Below are positions 35,774 through 43,965 of a stretch of DNA of 60,162 nucleotides, piece by piece. The notes under the pieces were generated by a model. It did no database searches. It was not told the origin of the DNA and saw nothing but the letters and a program-made list of their open reading frames with translations. Positions within the stretch are counted from its first letter, which is position 1, and each line of letters opens with the position of its first letter. A program made the position numbers and the translations under genes. The stretch comes from an uncultured Flavobacteriales bacterium (GTDB lineage Bacteria; Bacteroidota; Bacteroidia; Flavobacteriales; BACL11), in contig CAJXYM010000008.1 of assembly GCA_913063045.1 (NCBI GenBank), positions 1 to 60,162 on the forward strand. Direction: 5' to 3'.

Positions 35774-36166
35774 ATGCCAAGTATCTTCTCTAAGATAATT
35801 AATGGAGAAATTCTTTCTTATAATGTCAATGAAAGCGATAATTGTTTAGCTTTTTTAGATGCCTATCCGCTAAAAAGAGGTCACACCTTAGTTGTCCCAA
35901 AAAAAGAAGTTGATTATTTATTTGATCTTGAAAGTGAGGATTATAAAATATTATGGGAATTTGCTAGAGATACTGCAAAAGCAATTAAAAAAGTTGTTAA
36001 ATGTAAAAGAGTTGCTGTTGTTGTTATTGGGCTTGAAGTTCCTCATGCACATATTCACCTTATTCCTATGGATACAATAGAAGAAATAAATTTCTCTCTT
36101 CCCAAATTAACTATCCCTAAAAGTGAAATGGAAGAAATATCGAGATTAATTAAATCAGCTATTTAA
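35774..36166 (+). CDS. HIT family protein (nucleotide hydrolase/transferase)
   Basis: A 130-residue histidine-triad protein. The N-terminus is SIFSKIINGEILSYNV, close to the Hint group, and the active site HAHIHLIP (about residues 96-103) has the complete H-x-H-x-H pattern. Family members hydrolyse purine nucleoside phosphoramidates such as AMP-lysine. It is coupled to greA with no gap between stop and start codon, an arrangement I recall from other Flavobacteriia, and converges with ruvC by an 8-base overlap. Confidence 0.9.
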   Translation: MPSIFSKIINGEILSYNVNESDNCLAFLDAYPLKRGHTLVVPKKEVDYLFDLESEDYKILWEFARDTAKAIKKVVKCKRVAVVVIGLEVPHAHIHLIPMDTIEEINFSLPKLTIPKSEMEEISRLIKSAI

Positions 36167-36710
36167 TTTTTTTAGGATTATCTTGTATGAAAGATTTCCA
36201 ACCCGTATAATTTTTAGAGTTAGAGAGTGATTTTTTTTGAAAATGATGGCATACTGCTGCTGCCAAACCATCAGTTGCATCTAAGTGTTTGGGTAGTTCC
36301 TCAATATTTAAAAGAGACTTTAACATTGCAGCTACTTGTTCTTTACTTGAATTACCACTTCCAGTAACTGCCATTTTTATTTTCTTAGGACTATATTCAA
36401 ATATTGGTACATCTCTATATAGAGCAGCTGCCATTGCTACACCTTGAGCTCTTCCTAGTTTAAGCATAGATTGTACATTTTTCCCAAAAAACGGTGCTTC
36501 AACAGCAAACTCATCTGGCTTATACTCCTCAACTAGTTGAAGGGTTCTTTCAAAAATTCTTTTAAGTTTAAGCTCATGAGATGCTAGTTTTGATAAATGG
36601 AGAACGCCCATATTAATTAGCTCAATTTTTTTACCTTTTACATGAATTAATCCATAGCCCATAATTATTGTTCCTGGATCTATTCCTAAAATTATTTTAT
36701 CGCTAATCAA
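36159..36710 (-). CDS. ruvC: Crossover junction endodeoxyribonuclease RuvC
   Basis: Resolves Holliday junctions with RuvAB. The catalytic acids are all visible: Asp in ILGIDPG near the N-terminus, Glu in FAVEAPFFGKN, and the C-terminal pair in HLDATDGLAAAVCHHF. I set the start at the TTG at 36710, which gives MISDKIILGIDPG and 183 residues, the normal length. The longest possible reading, from GTG at 36764, would overlap the start of the divergent gene at 36746 and add a stretch that relatives lack. No ATG is available in between. Its end overlaps the HIT gene by 8 bases. Confidence 0.93.
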   Translation of the reverse strand: MISDKIILGIDPGTIIMGYGLIHVKGKKIELINMGVLHLSKLASHELKLKRIFERTLQLVEEYKPDEFAVEAPFFGKNVQSMLKLGRAQGVAMAAALYRDVPIFEYSPKKIKMAVTGSGNSSKEQVAAMLKSLLNIEELPKHLDATDGLAAAVCHHFQKKSLSNSKNYTGWKSFIQDNPKKIK

Positions 36711-36745
36711 TTCCTTTCTTGTATTATTGTAATCAAATCTTATAA

Positions 36746-37723
36746 ATGAAGTATAAAAATACACTTAGCTTATTAATAAAAATAGGAATAGTATTATTTT
36801 CTTTGTTTTTTTTATATTCTGAGTTAGTTATAAAAAAAGAGGTCAATCAATTAAATTTTGATTTTTTATTAGAAAGCTTTATTAATAATTCAATATTATT
36901 TTTAGCTGTTTTTCTTTTGATGTTTATTAATTGGTTAATTGAGTCCATAAAATGGAGGTATATGATTTCAAAGATTGAAAAGATTGATTTAATTATATCT
37001 TTAAAAGCAGTATTTACTGGAATTACGGTCTCCTTATTTACACCAAATAGGGTTGGAGAATATGGAGGCAGGGTTTTTTATCTTCAAAAATCTGATAGGA
37101 TAAAGGGAGTATTAATAACATTTATTGGTAGCATGTCTCAGCTTATTATTACAATTGTATTTGGTTCCTTAGCATTCTTAATATTGCTGCCCCAAATAAT
37201 TAAAGAAGAATCAGATTTTTTTAGTAATAGCTCTTTAATAGATTCATGTTTTCCAATTATTATAATTGCTAATATTCTGTTGTTATACATATTTTATAAT
37301 TTATCATTATTTCTTAAAATATTTAAAAGATTTTCTTTTTATGAAAGATATGATGAATACTTTAAGGTATTTTTAATTTTTAGTAATAAAGAAATGACCA
37401 ATATTTTATTTTTATCACTATCAAGATATATTGTTTTTTCTTTACAATTTCTCTTATTGTTATACTGCTTTGATGTTTCATTAATTTTTTATAAATCTTT
37501 ATTTTTAATTATGCTCTCTTTTTTAATAGTATCCATAATACCTACAATTGCTATTGCAGAAATAGGAGTTAGAGGGTCAGTGGCTATTCTACTTTTTAGT
37601 TATTTTGCTGTTAATCCTATTAGTGTTTTTTCTGCAACAATTTCATTATGGCTTATAAATTTAGTAGTACCAAGTATTATCGGACTCTTTTTTGTTTCTA
37701 GTTTGAAATTTTTTAGAAAATGA
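36746..37723 (+). CDS. Flippase-like membrane protein (LPG synthase TM/AglD family)
   Basis: A 325-residue integral membrane protein with about eight spans. The segment ALKAVFTGITVSLFTPNRVGEYGGR is the hallmark of the lysylphosphatidylglycerol-synthase transmembrane (UPF0104/AglD) family, which includes proteins that flip or modify lipid-linked molecules. There is no cytosolic synthase domain. The stop overlaps the start of the downstream glycosyltransferase gene (ATGA), indicating coupled translation and a shared pathway, perhaps of a membrane glycolipid. Exact substrate unknown. Confidence 0.8.
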   Translation: MKYKNTLSLLIKIGIVLFSLFFLYSELVIKKEVNQLNFDFLLESFINNSILFLAVFLLMFINWLIESIKWRYMISKIEKIDLIISLKAVFTGITVSLFTPNRVGEYGGRVFYLQKSDRIKGVLITFIGSMSQLIITIVFGSLAFLILLPQIIKEESDFFSNSSLIDSCFPIIIIANILLLYIFYNLSLFLKIFKRFSFYERYDEYFKVFLIFSNKEMTNILFLSLSRYIVFSLQFLLLLYCFDVSLIFYKSLFLIMLSFLIVSIIPTIAIAEIGVRGSVAILLFSYFAVNPISVFSATISLWLINLVVPSIIGLFFVSSLKFFRK

Positions 37724-38832
37724 TCAATTCTTTTATTTCACTTATACTATTATTATATTCTTTTAATATTTTAAGATATTTATACGGTTGGAGAATAAAT
37801 AGTTTTGATACAAAAGCGTCCTATTTCCCTAAAGTTAGTGTTGTTATTGCCGTAAGAAATGAAGAGAATAATATTTTAAAATTATTATCTGATCTTAGTC
37901 TTCAGGATTATCCTCAGGATTTATTTAATATCATAATTGTTAATGATCATTCTACTGATGGAACGCTAGATTTGTTAAATCAAGAATTAAGTAAATATCC
38001 AAATCTTATTTTACATAATTTAACAACTAGATTGGAAGGTAAAAAGAGTGCTATTAATACTGGAGTTAATATCTCAAATCACGAAATTATATTGTCTTCT
38101 GATGCAGATTGTAGTTTCCCTAATACTTGGATTAGTTGCATGGTCTCTGGATTTAATGACAAAAAAATTAAACTTGTCTCTGGTCCTGTTACTTTTTATA
38201 AAGAATCTTCTTTATTTAACAAATTACAAACTCTAGAGTTTCTTTCACTTATTGGAGCAGGAGCTGGTGCTATAGGTATTGGGAACCCTATTTTTTGTAA
38301 TGGAGCTAATATGGCATATAGAAGAGAAACCTACAAAAAAGTTTTTGACACTATAGATTTAAATATTGCCTCTGGCGATGATGTTTTTCTATTACATGCC
38401 ATTAAAAGAAAATACAAATCATCTGTTAGATTTATTAAAGATGTTAATGCTGTAGTTTATACTAATGCAGTTGAGGGTTTTGATCAATTTATAAATCAAC
38501 GTAAAAGATGGGCAGCTAAATCAACATCTTTTAAAGATGCTTATACTATTTACACATCTATTTTAGTTTTATTGGTTAATTTCTCAACCATTTATTTACT
38601 TTTTTTTTCCTTATTTCATGTTGATGTGTTTTTCTTTTTTCTTTGGTTTTTTTTAATTAAAAATATAGTTGATATTCTGTTTTTATCTAATGTTCTTTCT
38701 TTCTTCTCTAGAAAAGATTTGTTAAAATGGATGCTTTTTTTTCAGATTTTCTATTCTTTTTATATAGTTTTGGTTAGTGTCTTATCTCAATTACAAACAT
38801 TCAGTTGGAAAAAACGTCTTTATAAAAAATGA
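37720..38832 (+). CDS. Family 2 glycosyltransferase, membrane-bound
   Basis: A 370-residue protein with one N-terminal span, a cytosolic GT-A domain and two or three C-terminal spans (about residues 285-350). GT2 motifs are SVVIAVRNEENNILKLL (nucleotide binding), VNDHSTDGT, the metal-binding SSDADCSFP, SGDDVFLLHAIKRK (catalytic acid region) and QRKRWAAKS (QxxRW), the set seen in processive enzymes and polyprenyl or lipid-linked transferases. It overlaps the flippase-like and DppC-like genes by 4 bases on each side. Confidence 0.88.
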   Translation: MINSFISLILLLYSFNILRYLYGWRINSFDTKASYFPKVSVVIAVRNEENNILKLLSDLSLQDYPQDLFNIIIVNDHSTDGTLDLLNQELSKYPNLILHNLTTRLEGKKSAINTGVNISNHEIILSSDADCSFPNTWISCMVSGFNDKKIKLVSGPVTFYKESSLFNKLQTLEFLSLIGAGAGAIGIGNPIFCNGANMAYRRETYKKVFDTIDLNIASGDDVFLLHAIKRKYKSSVRFIKDVNAVVYTNAVEGFDQFINQRKRWAAKSTSFKDAYTIYTSILVLLVNFSTIYLLFFSLFHVDVFFFFLWFFLIKNIVDILFLSNVLSFFSRKDLLKWMLFFQIFYSFYIVLVSVLSQLQTFSWKKRLYKK

Positions 38833-39881
38833 AAGCACTGTCATTAAATAAAATTATCTGGCTACGATTTAAAAAAAGTAATTCTTCTGTAATTGCTTTA
38901 TTATTTATTTTATTTTGTTTTTTCTTAGCCATATTTACTTATCAATTTATTCCAGACAAAACTCCTATGGCTAACAAGATGTATATTGAATTAGCTACTC
39001 TAGACCCAATTACGGAAATACAATTTTTAGATATTAATAATAAATGTACTAAAGCAAAGAGTTCTGTCAGATCCTTTTTTTTAGGTCAAGAGACTAATTG
39101 TAAGGATATTCCAATTAGTTCATATAGAATAAAAGAAGGGATGCTCTTATATTATCCTTATAACTCATTAAAGGAATTAAGCTATAAAGGAGATTATAAA
39201 TTAGTTAAAAAAACCTTTTGGCTAGGTACTGATCGATTTGGAAGGGATATGCTAAGTAGATTAGTTTATGGAATTAGGATTTCACTATCTATTGGATTAG
39301 TTGCTGTATTTATTTCGGTTCTAATAGGAATTAGTCTAGGCTTAGTTGCAGGATATTTTAGAGGGTATGTTGATGATATTATTATGTGGCTAATAAATGT
39401 TGTATGGTCAATTCCTACTTTATTAATGGTTATAGCTATTACTTTAGCCTTGGGGAAAGGGTTTTGGCAAGTTTTTATAGCTGTTGGTCTTACAATGTGG
39501 GTTGAAGTTGCTAGAATTGTTAGGGGACAAGTTTTTGCGATTAGAGAGTTAGAATATATTCAAGCATCTAAAGTTTTAGGATACAAATCTTTTCGTATCA
39601 TGTTTAAACATATTCTTCCTAATATTATTGGACCCGTTATTGTTATATCTGCAGCAAATTTTGCTTCAGCTATTTTAATTGAAGCAGGTTTATCATTTTT
39701 AGGAATTGGAGCTCAACCCCCGATTCCTTCATGGGGTGGAATGATAAAAGATCATTATTCATATATAATAATGAATAAATCATTCTTAGCTATATTTCCT
39801 GGTATGGCAATCATGTGTTTAGTTCTCGCATTTATGGTTTTAGGAAATGGAGTTCGAGATGCTTTTGATGTAAAAGATTAG
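38829..39881 (+). CDS. DppC/OppC-like ABC transporter permease with long periplasmic insert
   Basis: A 350-residue membrane protein. The C-terminal two thirds match the dipeptide permease C family: WLGTDRFGRDMLSRLVYGIRISL, GYFRGYVDDIIMWL, the ATPase-contact EAA loop around REYIQASKVLGYKSFRIMFKHILPN in part, and AGLSFLGIGAQPPIPSWGGM. Between the first span (residues about 18-40) and the core sits an extra region of about 90 residues with two Cys (NKCTKAK, ETNCKDI). No DppB, ATPase or binding-protein gene is adjacent; instead it is coupled to flippase and GT2 genes. Confidence 0.85.
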   Translation: MKALSLNKIIWLRFKKSNSSVIALLFILFCFFLAIFTYQFIPDKTPMANKMYIELATLDPITEIQFLDINNKCTKAKSSVRSFFLGQETNCKDIPISSYRIKEGMLLYYPYNSLKELSYKGDYKLVKKTFWLGTDRFGRDMLSRLVYGIRISLSIGLVAVFISVLIGISLGLVAGYFRGYVDDIIMWLINVVWSIPTLLMVIAITLALGKGFWQVFIAVGLTMWVEVARIVRGQVFAIRELEYIQASKVLGYKSFRIMFKHILPNIIGPVIVISAANFASAILIEAGLSFLGIGAQPPIPSWGGMIKDHYSYIIMNKSFLAIFPGMAIMCLVLAFMVLGNGVRDAFDVKD

Positions 39882-39944
39882 TTTAAAATTTATTTCTGTT
39901 AAAATCTAAAAGAATTATTTATACTAATTTCTAGAGCAAATAAA

Positions 39945-41282
39945 TTAGAAAAATAATAATCCAAATATGAAAATTACAGCTCCAGCTCCCATGAAAATTA
40001 AAGTATAAGGAAGAATTTCACTTGCTTTTAATCCCGTTATTCCAAGTAAAGGAAGTGCCCAAAATGGTTGTAGCATATTAGTGAGTTGATCTCCATAAGC
40101 TAAGGCCATGACACATTTTGGTATAGAAACCCCAAGCTTAATAGCAGATTCAACAATAATAGGCCCTTGTACTGCCCATTGTCCTCCTCCGCTAGGGACA
40201 AATATATTAACTATACCTCCACTAATAAACGTTAATATAGGAAAGGTGTCTTTATTAGAAATATTTACAAATAGTTCGGACATCATCTCTACCATACCCG
40301 AATAATTCATTATACCCATAATACCAAAATAGATTGGGAACTGAATAAGGATCCCTGAAGCCCCATGAATAGCCTTATCTATAGCCTTTAAAAAACTATA
40401 AATATTTTTATGCATAATTATCGCAAGACCAAGAAGCAGAAGGTTAATATAATTAGGTGTTAAAAATTTTAAGGAAATATTTTCTGGCCCAATAAAGATA
40501 TTATAAAAGCTACTTAAAAGAATTAAACTGCCAAAAATTAATGAGATTATAGAAGAATGATCTAAATTTTTTACAATTTTAATTTTAGTTTCTTCCTCAT
40601 GAATTTTTATGTTTACAATAGAGCCCTCATTTTTTTTTCCAATAAAAAACATAATTAATGGTAGTATAATTATCAAGGCAAGACTAACACTAATATTCAT
40701 TGTCGAGAAAATAGTTTCTGATTGAGAAATGATTCCAGTTTTCTGCTCTAGAAAATGACCAGATTCTGCAATCTTTATAGGAGCCGATCCCGATATCCCT
40801 CCATGCCAAACCATTAATCCAGAGTATCCACATGCACCAATTAAAGGGTAATTTAATTTTATTTTTTCTCTTGTTGCATGTTCTCCAACTTTTCGAGCAA
40901 ATATGGCTCCAAATATCAGCCCTAAGCCCCAGTTAAAAAGAGCAACGATAATAGTGAAAAATGTAATAATTGCTGCAGCTTTTGAAGTTGAAGAACAGTA
41001 AGCTGTAGCTTTAACAATAATTTGGTTAACAGATTTTGTAAGTGCTAAAGTATGTCCAAGTACAAGCATCAGCATCATTTGCATAGCAAAGACTAAAAGC
41101 TTGTTGTCCCAAAACCCTTGTTCCCAGTATGTTAAAATTGTAAAAAAATGAGAAGAATTTTCATTGCTTTCGGTTAGCACTAAAGCAAGTGTAAAAGTTA
41201 AAAAAGTTAATAATACTGCAATTGTAAATGGTGCAGGAAGAAATTTTTTAAATAAATTCTCTATTTTATTTGAGAATGACAA
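39945..41282 (-). CDS. AtoE/TIGR00366 family short-chain fatty acid transporter
   Basis: A 445-residue membrane protein with about twelve spans. Features of the AtoE family include the start FLPAPFTIAVLLTFLTF, WNWGLGL-like FNWGLGLIFGAIFAR, SGLMVWHGGISGSAPIKIAE and FVPSGGGQWAVQGPI near the C-terminus. AtoE-like proteins import short-chain fatty acids such as acetoacetate or butyrate. The only start consistent with the N-terminus is a TTG two bases after the stop of the DUF3127 gene, so translation may depend on coupling to it. Convergent with the DppC-like gene. Confidence 0.88.
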   Translation of the reverse strand: MSFSNKIENLFKKFLPAPFTIAVLLTFLTFTLALVLTESNENSSHFFTILTYWEQGFWDNKLLVFAMQMMLMLVLGHTLALTKSVNQIIVKATAYCSSTSKAAAIITFFTIIVALFNWGLGLIFGAIFARKVGEHATREKIKLNYPLIGACGYSGLMVWHGGISGSAPIKIAESGHFLEQKTGIISQSETIFSTMNISVSLALIIILPLIMFFIGKKNEGSIVNIKIHEEETKIKIVKNLDHSSIISLIFGSLILLSSFYNIFIGPENISLKFLTPNYINLLLLGLAIIMHKNIYSFLKAIDKAIHGASGILIQFPIYFGIMGIMNYSGMVEMMSELFVNISNKDTFPILTFISGGIVNIFVPSGGGQWAVQGPIIVESAIKLGVSIPKCVMALAYGDQLTNMLQPFWALPLLGITGLKASEILPYTLIFMGAGAVIFIFGLLFF

Positions 41283-41284
41283 TT

Positions 41285-41647
41285 TTAGAATGGTAGGTCG
41301 TCATCTGGATTGTCAGAGCTTTCAAAAGATGGAGCCTCAGGCATATCAGAAGCAGCACTATTTCCTGAAGAAATATTTTCAATTTTCCAAGCATCTATAT
41401 TATGGAAATATTTTCCATTATATTCTCGTGATGATAAGTTAAAGGATATTTCAACCTGATCACCTTCTTGATGGCTTGTAAGCATCTGTATTTTATCTTC
41501 TCCAAATAGTTGAAAACATACTTCTGGATTGTACTGCGCTCCAGTATCAAGAAGAAAAGATTGTTTTTGCCATTCTTTTCCTGCTTTTGATGTTCCACTT
41601 TCTACACTTAATTTTCTACTTAATTTTCCTTTTATTGATAAACTCAT
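41285..41647 (-). CDS. DUF3127 protein with SSB-like acidic tail
   Basis: A 120-residue cytosolic protein. Residues 1-90 are beta-rich and fit an OB-like fold: LSIKGKLSRKLSVESGTSKAGKEWQKQSFLLDT in part, CFQLFGEDKIQML, VEISFNLSSREYNGKYFHNIDAW. A Ser/Pro/Glu linker leads to the end DDDLPF, which strikingly resembles the C-terminal tip of single-stranded DNA binding protein SSB (DDDIPF). DUF3127 has no settled function; the fold and tail suggest a nucleic-acid-binding protein that recruits DNA-repair or replication partners. A -7 element lies upstream at 41677-41684. Confidence 0.8.
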   Translation of the reverse strand: MSLSIKGKLSRKLSVESGTSKAGKEWQKQSFLLDTGAQYNPEVCFQLFGEDKIQMLTSHQEGDQVEISFNLSSREYNGKYFHNIDAWKIENISSGNSAASDMPEAPSFESSDNPDDDLPF

Positions 41648-41676
41648 TATGTTATATTTTTTTTATGTTCTGCTAA

Positions 41677-41684
41677 CAAAAATA
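41677..41684 (-). promoter_or_regulatory. -7 element (TATTTTTG) for the DUF3127-AtoE transcript
   Basis: Minus-strand TATTTTTG matches TAnnTTTG and lies 29 bases before the start codon. No TTG is found at the usual distance upstream, so only the -7 half is supported. Confidence 0.35.
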
Positions 41685-41744
41685 AATAAAAAGTTAAATA
41701 AAAAATCTTTAGTTTGGCTTTAATGATTAAATGTTAAAAAATAA

Positions 41745-41752
41745 TATCTTTG
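41745..41752 (+). promoter_or_regulatory. -7 element (TATCTTTG) for tRNA-Leu
   Basis: TATCTTTG is an exact TAnnTTTG match ending 11 bases before the mature tRNA. A clear TTG at 19 bases upstream is missing. Confidence 0.5.
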
Positions 41753-41763
41753 CAAACCATTTT

Positions 41764-41845
41764 GCGGGTATGGCGGAATTGGTAGACGCGCTAGCCTTAG
41801 GAGCTGGTGCCGCAAGGCGTGGGGGTTCGACTCCCTTTACCCGTA
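41764..41845 (+). tRNA. tRNA-Leu, anticodon UAG
   Basis: Acceptor GCGGGTA pairs with TACCCGT (one terminal G-U) and A73 follows. The D arm, an anticodon stem CTAGC/GCTGG with loop CTTAGGA, a variable arm TGCCGCAAGGCGT and a T arm GGGGGTTCGACTCCC can be laid out. The anticodon TAG reads CUA, and the long variable arm is typical of class II leucine tRNAs. The CCA end is not encoded (CTA follows). A terminator lies just beyond. Confidence 0.95.
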
Positions 41846-41847
41846 CT

Positions 41848-41877
41848 AAAAAACTCTATTTTTTATAGAGTTTTTTT
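41848..41877 (+). terminator. Intrinsic terminator after tRNA-Leu
   Basis: Stem AAAAAACTCTAT/ATAGAGTTTTTT (41848-41859 with 41865-41876), loop of five T, ending in a T-run. It separates the tRNA transcript from tig. Confidence 0.8.
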
Positions 41878-41933
41878 AGTATGTATTTATTATAAATAAA
41901 CGTACTTTTAACGACCATTAAATAAAAATTCTA

Positions 41934-43286
41934 ATGAAAATCACACAAAGTAAAGTAAAGAATATGATGGCAACTCTAATTGTTGAAATTAATGAGGCTG
42001 ATTATATTGGGAAAGTAGATTCTGCGCTAAAAAAATACAGAAAAGATGCTGTTATTCCAGGTTTTAGAAAAGGAAAAACACCTATGTCTATTATTTCAAA
42101 ACAATACAGAACTTCAACTGTTGTTGATGAGGTAAATAAAATGATGCAAGACAATCTCTATAAGCATATTACTGATAATAAAGTTAGAGTTCTTGGAAGT
42201 CCACTGCCTATTTCAAATAGTGAAGTTGATTGGGTTAATGAAGTTGATTTTAAATTTGAATATGAAATTGGTTTAGCTCCAGAGTTTGATGTCAAGTTAA
42301 ATGGTAAAGATTCACTAACTTACTATAAGATCACCGCAGAAAATAAATTAATAGACAATTACTGTAATGATATAGCTAAAAGATATGGGAAGATGAGTAA
42401 TCCAGAAGTATCGGTTGAAGGAGATATGATTTTCTGCTCAATTAATCAGCTTGATTTAAATGGAGAGCTTGTTGAAAAAGGTATTTCTAATGATGCTACT
42501 GTTTCTATGGATGTGATTATTGATAAGAAAATAAAGAATAAATTTATTGGCATTAAAAAAGAGGATGTATTGGTATTAAATGTTAATAGTGTATTCTCAA
42601 ATAAGACAGATTTAGCTGCTATGCTAAATATATCTGTTGAGCAATTACAGGGTTTGGCATCGGATTCTTTTAGATTTACCGTTAAACAAGTTAATAGACT
42701 GGCTCCATCTGAGTTTGATAAAGAATTATTTATTAAGGTTTATAAGGATGAGACTATTGAAACAGAAAAGCAATTCAGAGAAAAAATTAAAGAAGAGGCT
42801 GAACTATCCTTTGTAGTTGAAAGTGATAGGATGTTAAAAAATGATGTAGTAACTTTCTTTATAAAAAAAACAAAATTAAATCTACCTGATGAGTTTCTGA
42901 AAAAATGGCTTGTAAAGACTTCAGAAAATCCTTTAACAATTGAACAAGTGGAAAAAGAATATGATATGTATTCTAAAAGCTTAAGGTGGCAGTTAATAGA
43001 AAATAAAGTATTAGAGGAGTATGAAATCAAAATTAATAATGAGGATCTTTTAAATCATACAAAAAAAATGGTTGCTTTTCAGATGAAACAATATGGACAG
43101 CCTAGCACCGATGAAAAACAACTTATAGATATTTCTGAAAATATTCTCAAAAATGAAGAAGAAAGAAAAAAAATATCAGACCAACTATTTGATGAAAAGA
43201 CTTTGGTCATCTACAAAGAAAATTTCAAACTAAAGAATAAAGCCATCACTTATGATGATTTTGTTAAATTAGCATCAGAAAAATAA
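41934..43286 (+). CDS. tig: Trigger factor
   Basis: Ribosome-bound chaperone that holds nascent chains. The 450-residue protein has the ribosome-binding domain at the N-terminus with the conserved PGFRKGKTPMSII signature near residue 40, then a divergent middle region in place of a clear FKBP-type peptidyl-prolyl isomerase, and a helical C-terminal chaperone domain from about residue 265. The PPIase motif is hard to recognise, which is usual in Bacteroidota. It precedes clpP and clpX in the widespread tig-clpP-clpX order, 7 bases before clpP. Confidence 0.95.
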   Translation: MKITQSKVKNMMATLIVEINEADYIGKVDSALKKYRKDAVIPGFRKGKTPMSIISKQYRTSTVVDEVNKMMQDNLYKHITDNKVRVLGSPLPISNSEVDWVNEVDFKFEYEIGLAPEFDVKLNGKDSLTYYKITAENKLIDNYCNDIAKRYGKMSNPEVSVEGDMIFCSINQLDLNGELVEKGISNDATVSMDVIIDKKIKNKFIGIKKEDVLVLNVNSVFSNKTDLAAMLNISVEQLQGLASDSFRFTVKQVNRLAPSEFDKELFIKVYKDETIETEKQFREKIKEEAELSFVVESDRMLKNDVVTFFIKKTKLNLPDEFLKKWLVKTSENPLTIEQVEKEYDMYSKSLRWQLIENKVLEEYEIKINNEDLLNHTKKMVAFQMKQYGQPSTDEKQLIDISENILKNEEERKKISDQLFDEKTLVIYKENFKLKNKAITYDDFVKLASEK

Positions 43287-43293
43287 AAAAATT

Positions 43294-43965
43294 ATGGATT
43301 ACGGTAAAGAATTTAAAAAATACGCAACACAACATAGAGGAATAAATAGTCTTCACATAGATCAATTTACTTCAATGCACGGAAATTATATTTCTCCAAC
43401 TATTATAGAGGAAAGACAAATGAATGTTGCTAGTATGGATGTATTTTCTAGACTGATGATGGATAGAATAATATTTTTAGGAGTGCCAATTAATGATTAC
43501 GTTGCCAATATTATACAGGCGCAACTCTTATTTCTTGAATCAGTTGATTCTAAAAAAGATATTTTAATTTACTTGAATTCACCTGGAGGTGGTGTGTATG
43601 CCGGCCTTGGTATTTATGATACTATGCAGTATATAAACCCGGATGTCTCTACTATTTGTACAGGTATGGCAGCCTCTATGGGAGCTGTTTTATTATGTGC
43701 TGGTGCAAAAGGTAAAAGAACAGCATTAAAACATTCTAGAGTTATGATTCATCAACCTCTTGGTGGTGCTCATGGACAAGCTTCTGATATTGAGATTACT
43801 GCAAATGAGATTAAAAAATTAAAGAATGAATTATATACCATAATTTCTGAACATTCAGGGAAATCTTTCGATGAGGTATGGAAAGATAGTGATAGAGATT
43901 ACTGGATGACCTCTGAAGAGGCAAAAGCTTACGGTATGATTGATGAGGTTCTAACAAGAAAATAA
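43294..43965 (+). CDS. clpP: ATP-dependent Clp protease proteolytic subunit
   Basis: Barrel-forming serine protease. The 223-residue protein has the catalytic Ser in GMAASMGAVLLCAG (about residue 128), His in VMIHQPLGGAHGQASDI and Asp in the segment around DSDRDYWMTSEEA. The N-terminal extension before the first strand is about 30 residues, normal for propeptide-bearing ClpP. Stop and clpX start overlap by one base, so the two are coupled. Confidence 0.98.
   Translation: MDYGKEFKKYATQHRGINSLHIDQFTSMHGNYISPTIIEERQMNVASMDVFSRLMMDRIIFLGVPINDYVANIIQAQLLFLESVDSKKDILIYLNSPGGGVYAGLGIYDTMQYINPDVSTICTGMAASMGAVLLCAGAKGKRTALKHSRVMIHQPLGGAHGQASDIEITANEIKKLKNELYTIISEHSGKSFDEVWKDSDRDYWMTSEEAKAYGMIDEVLTRK

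Noticed and set aside
39925-39953. Inverted repeat CTAATTT/AAATTAG between the DppC-like and AtoE-like genes
   Set aside because: AT-only stem with no T-run on either side; unlikely to stop transcription.
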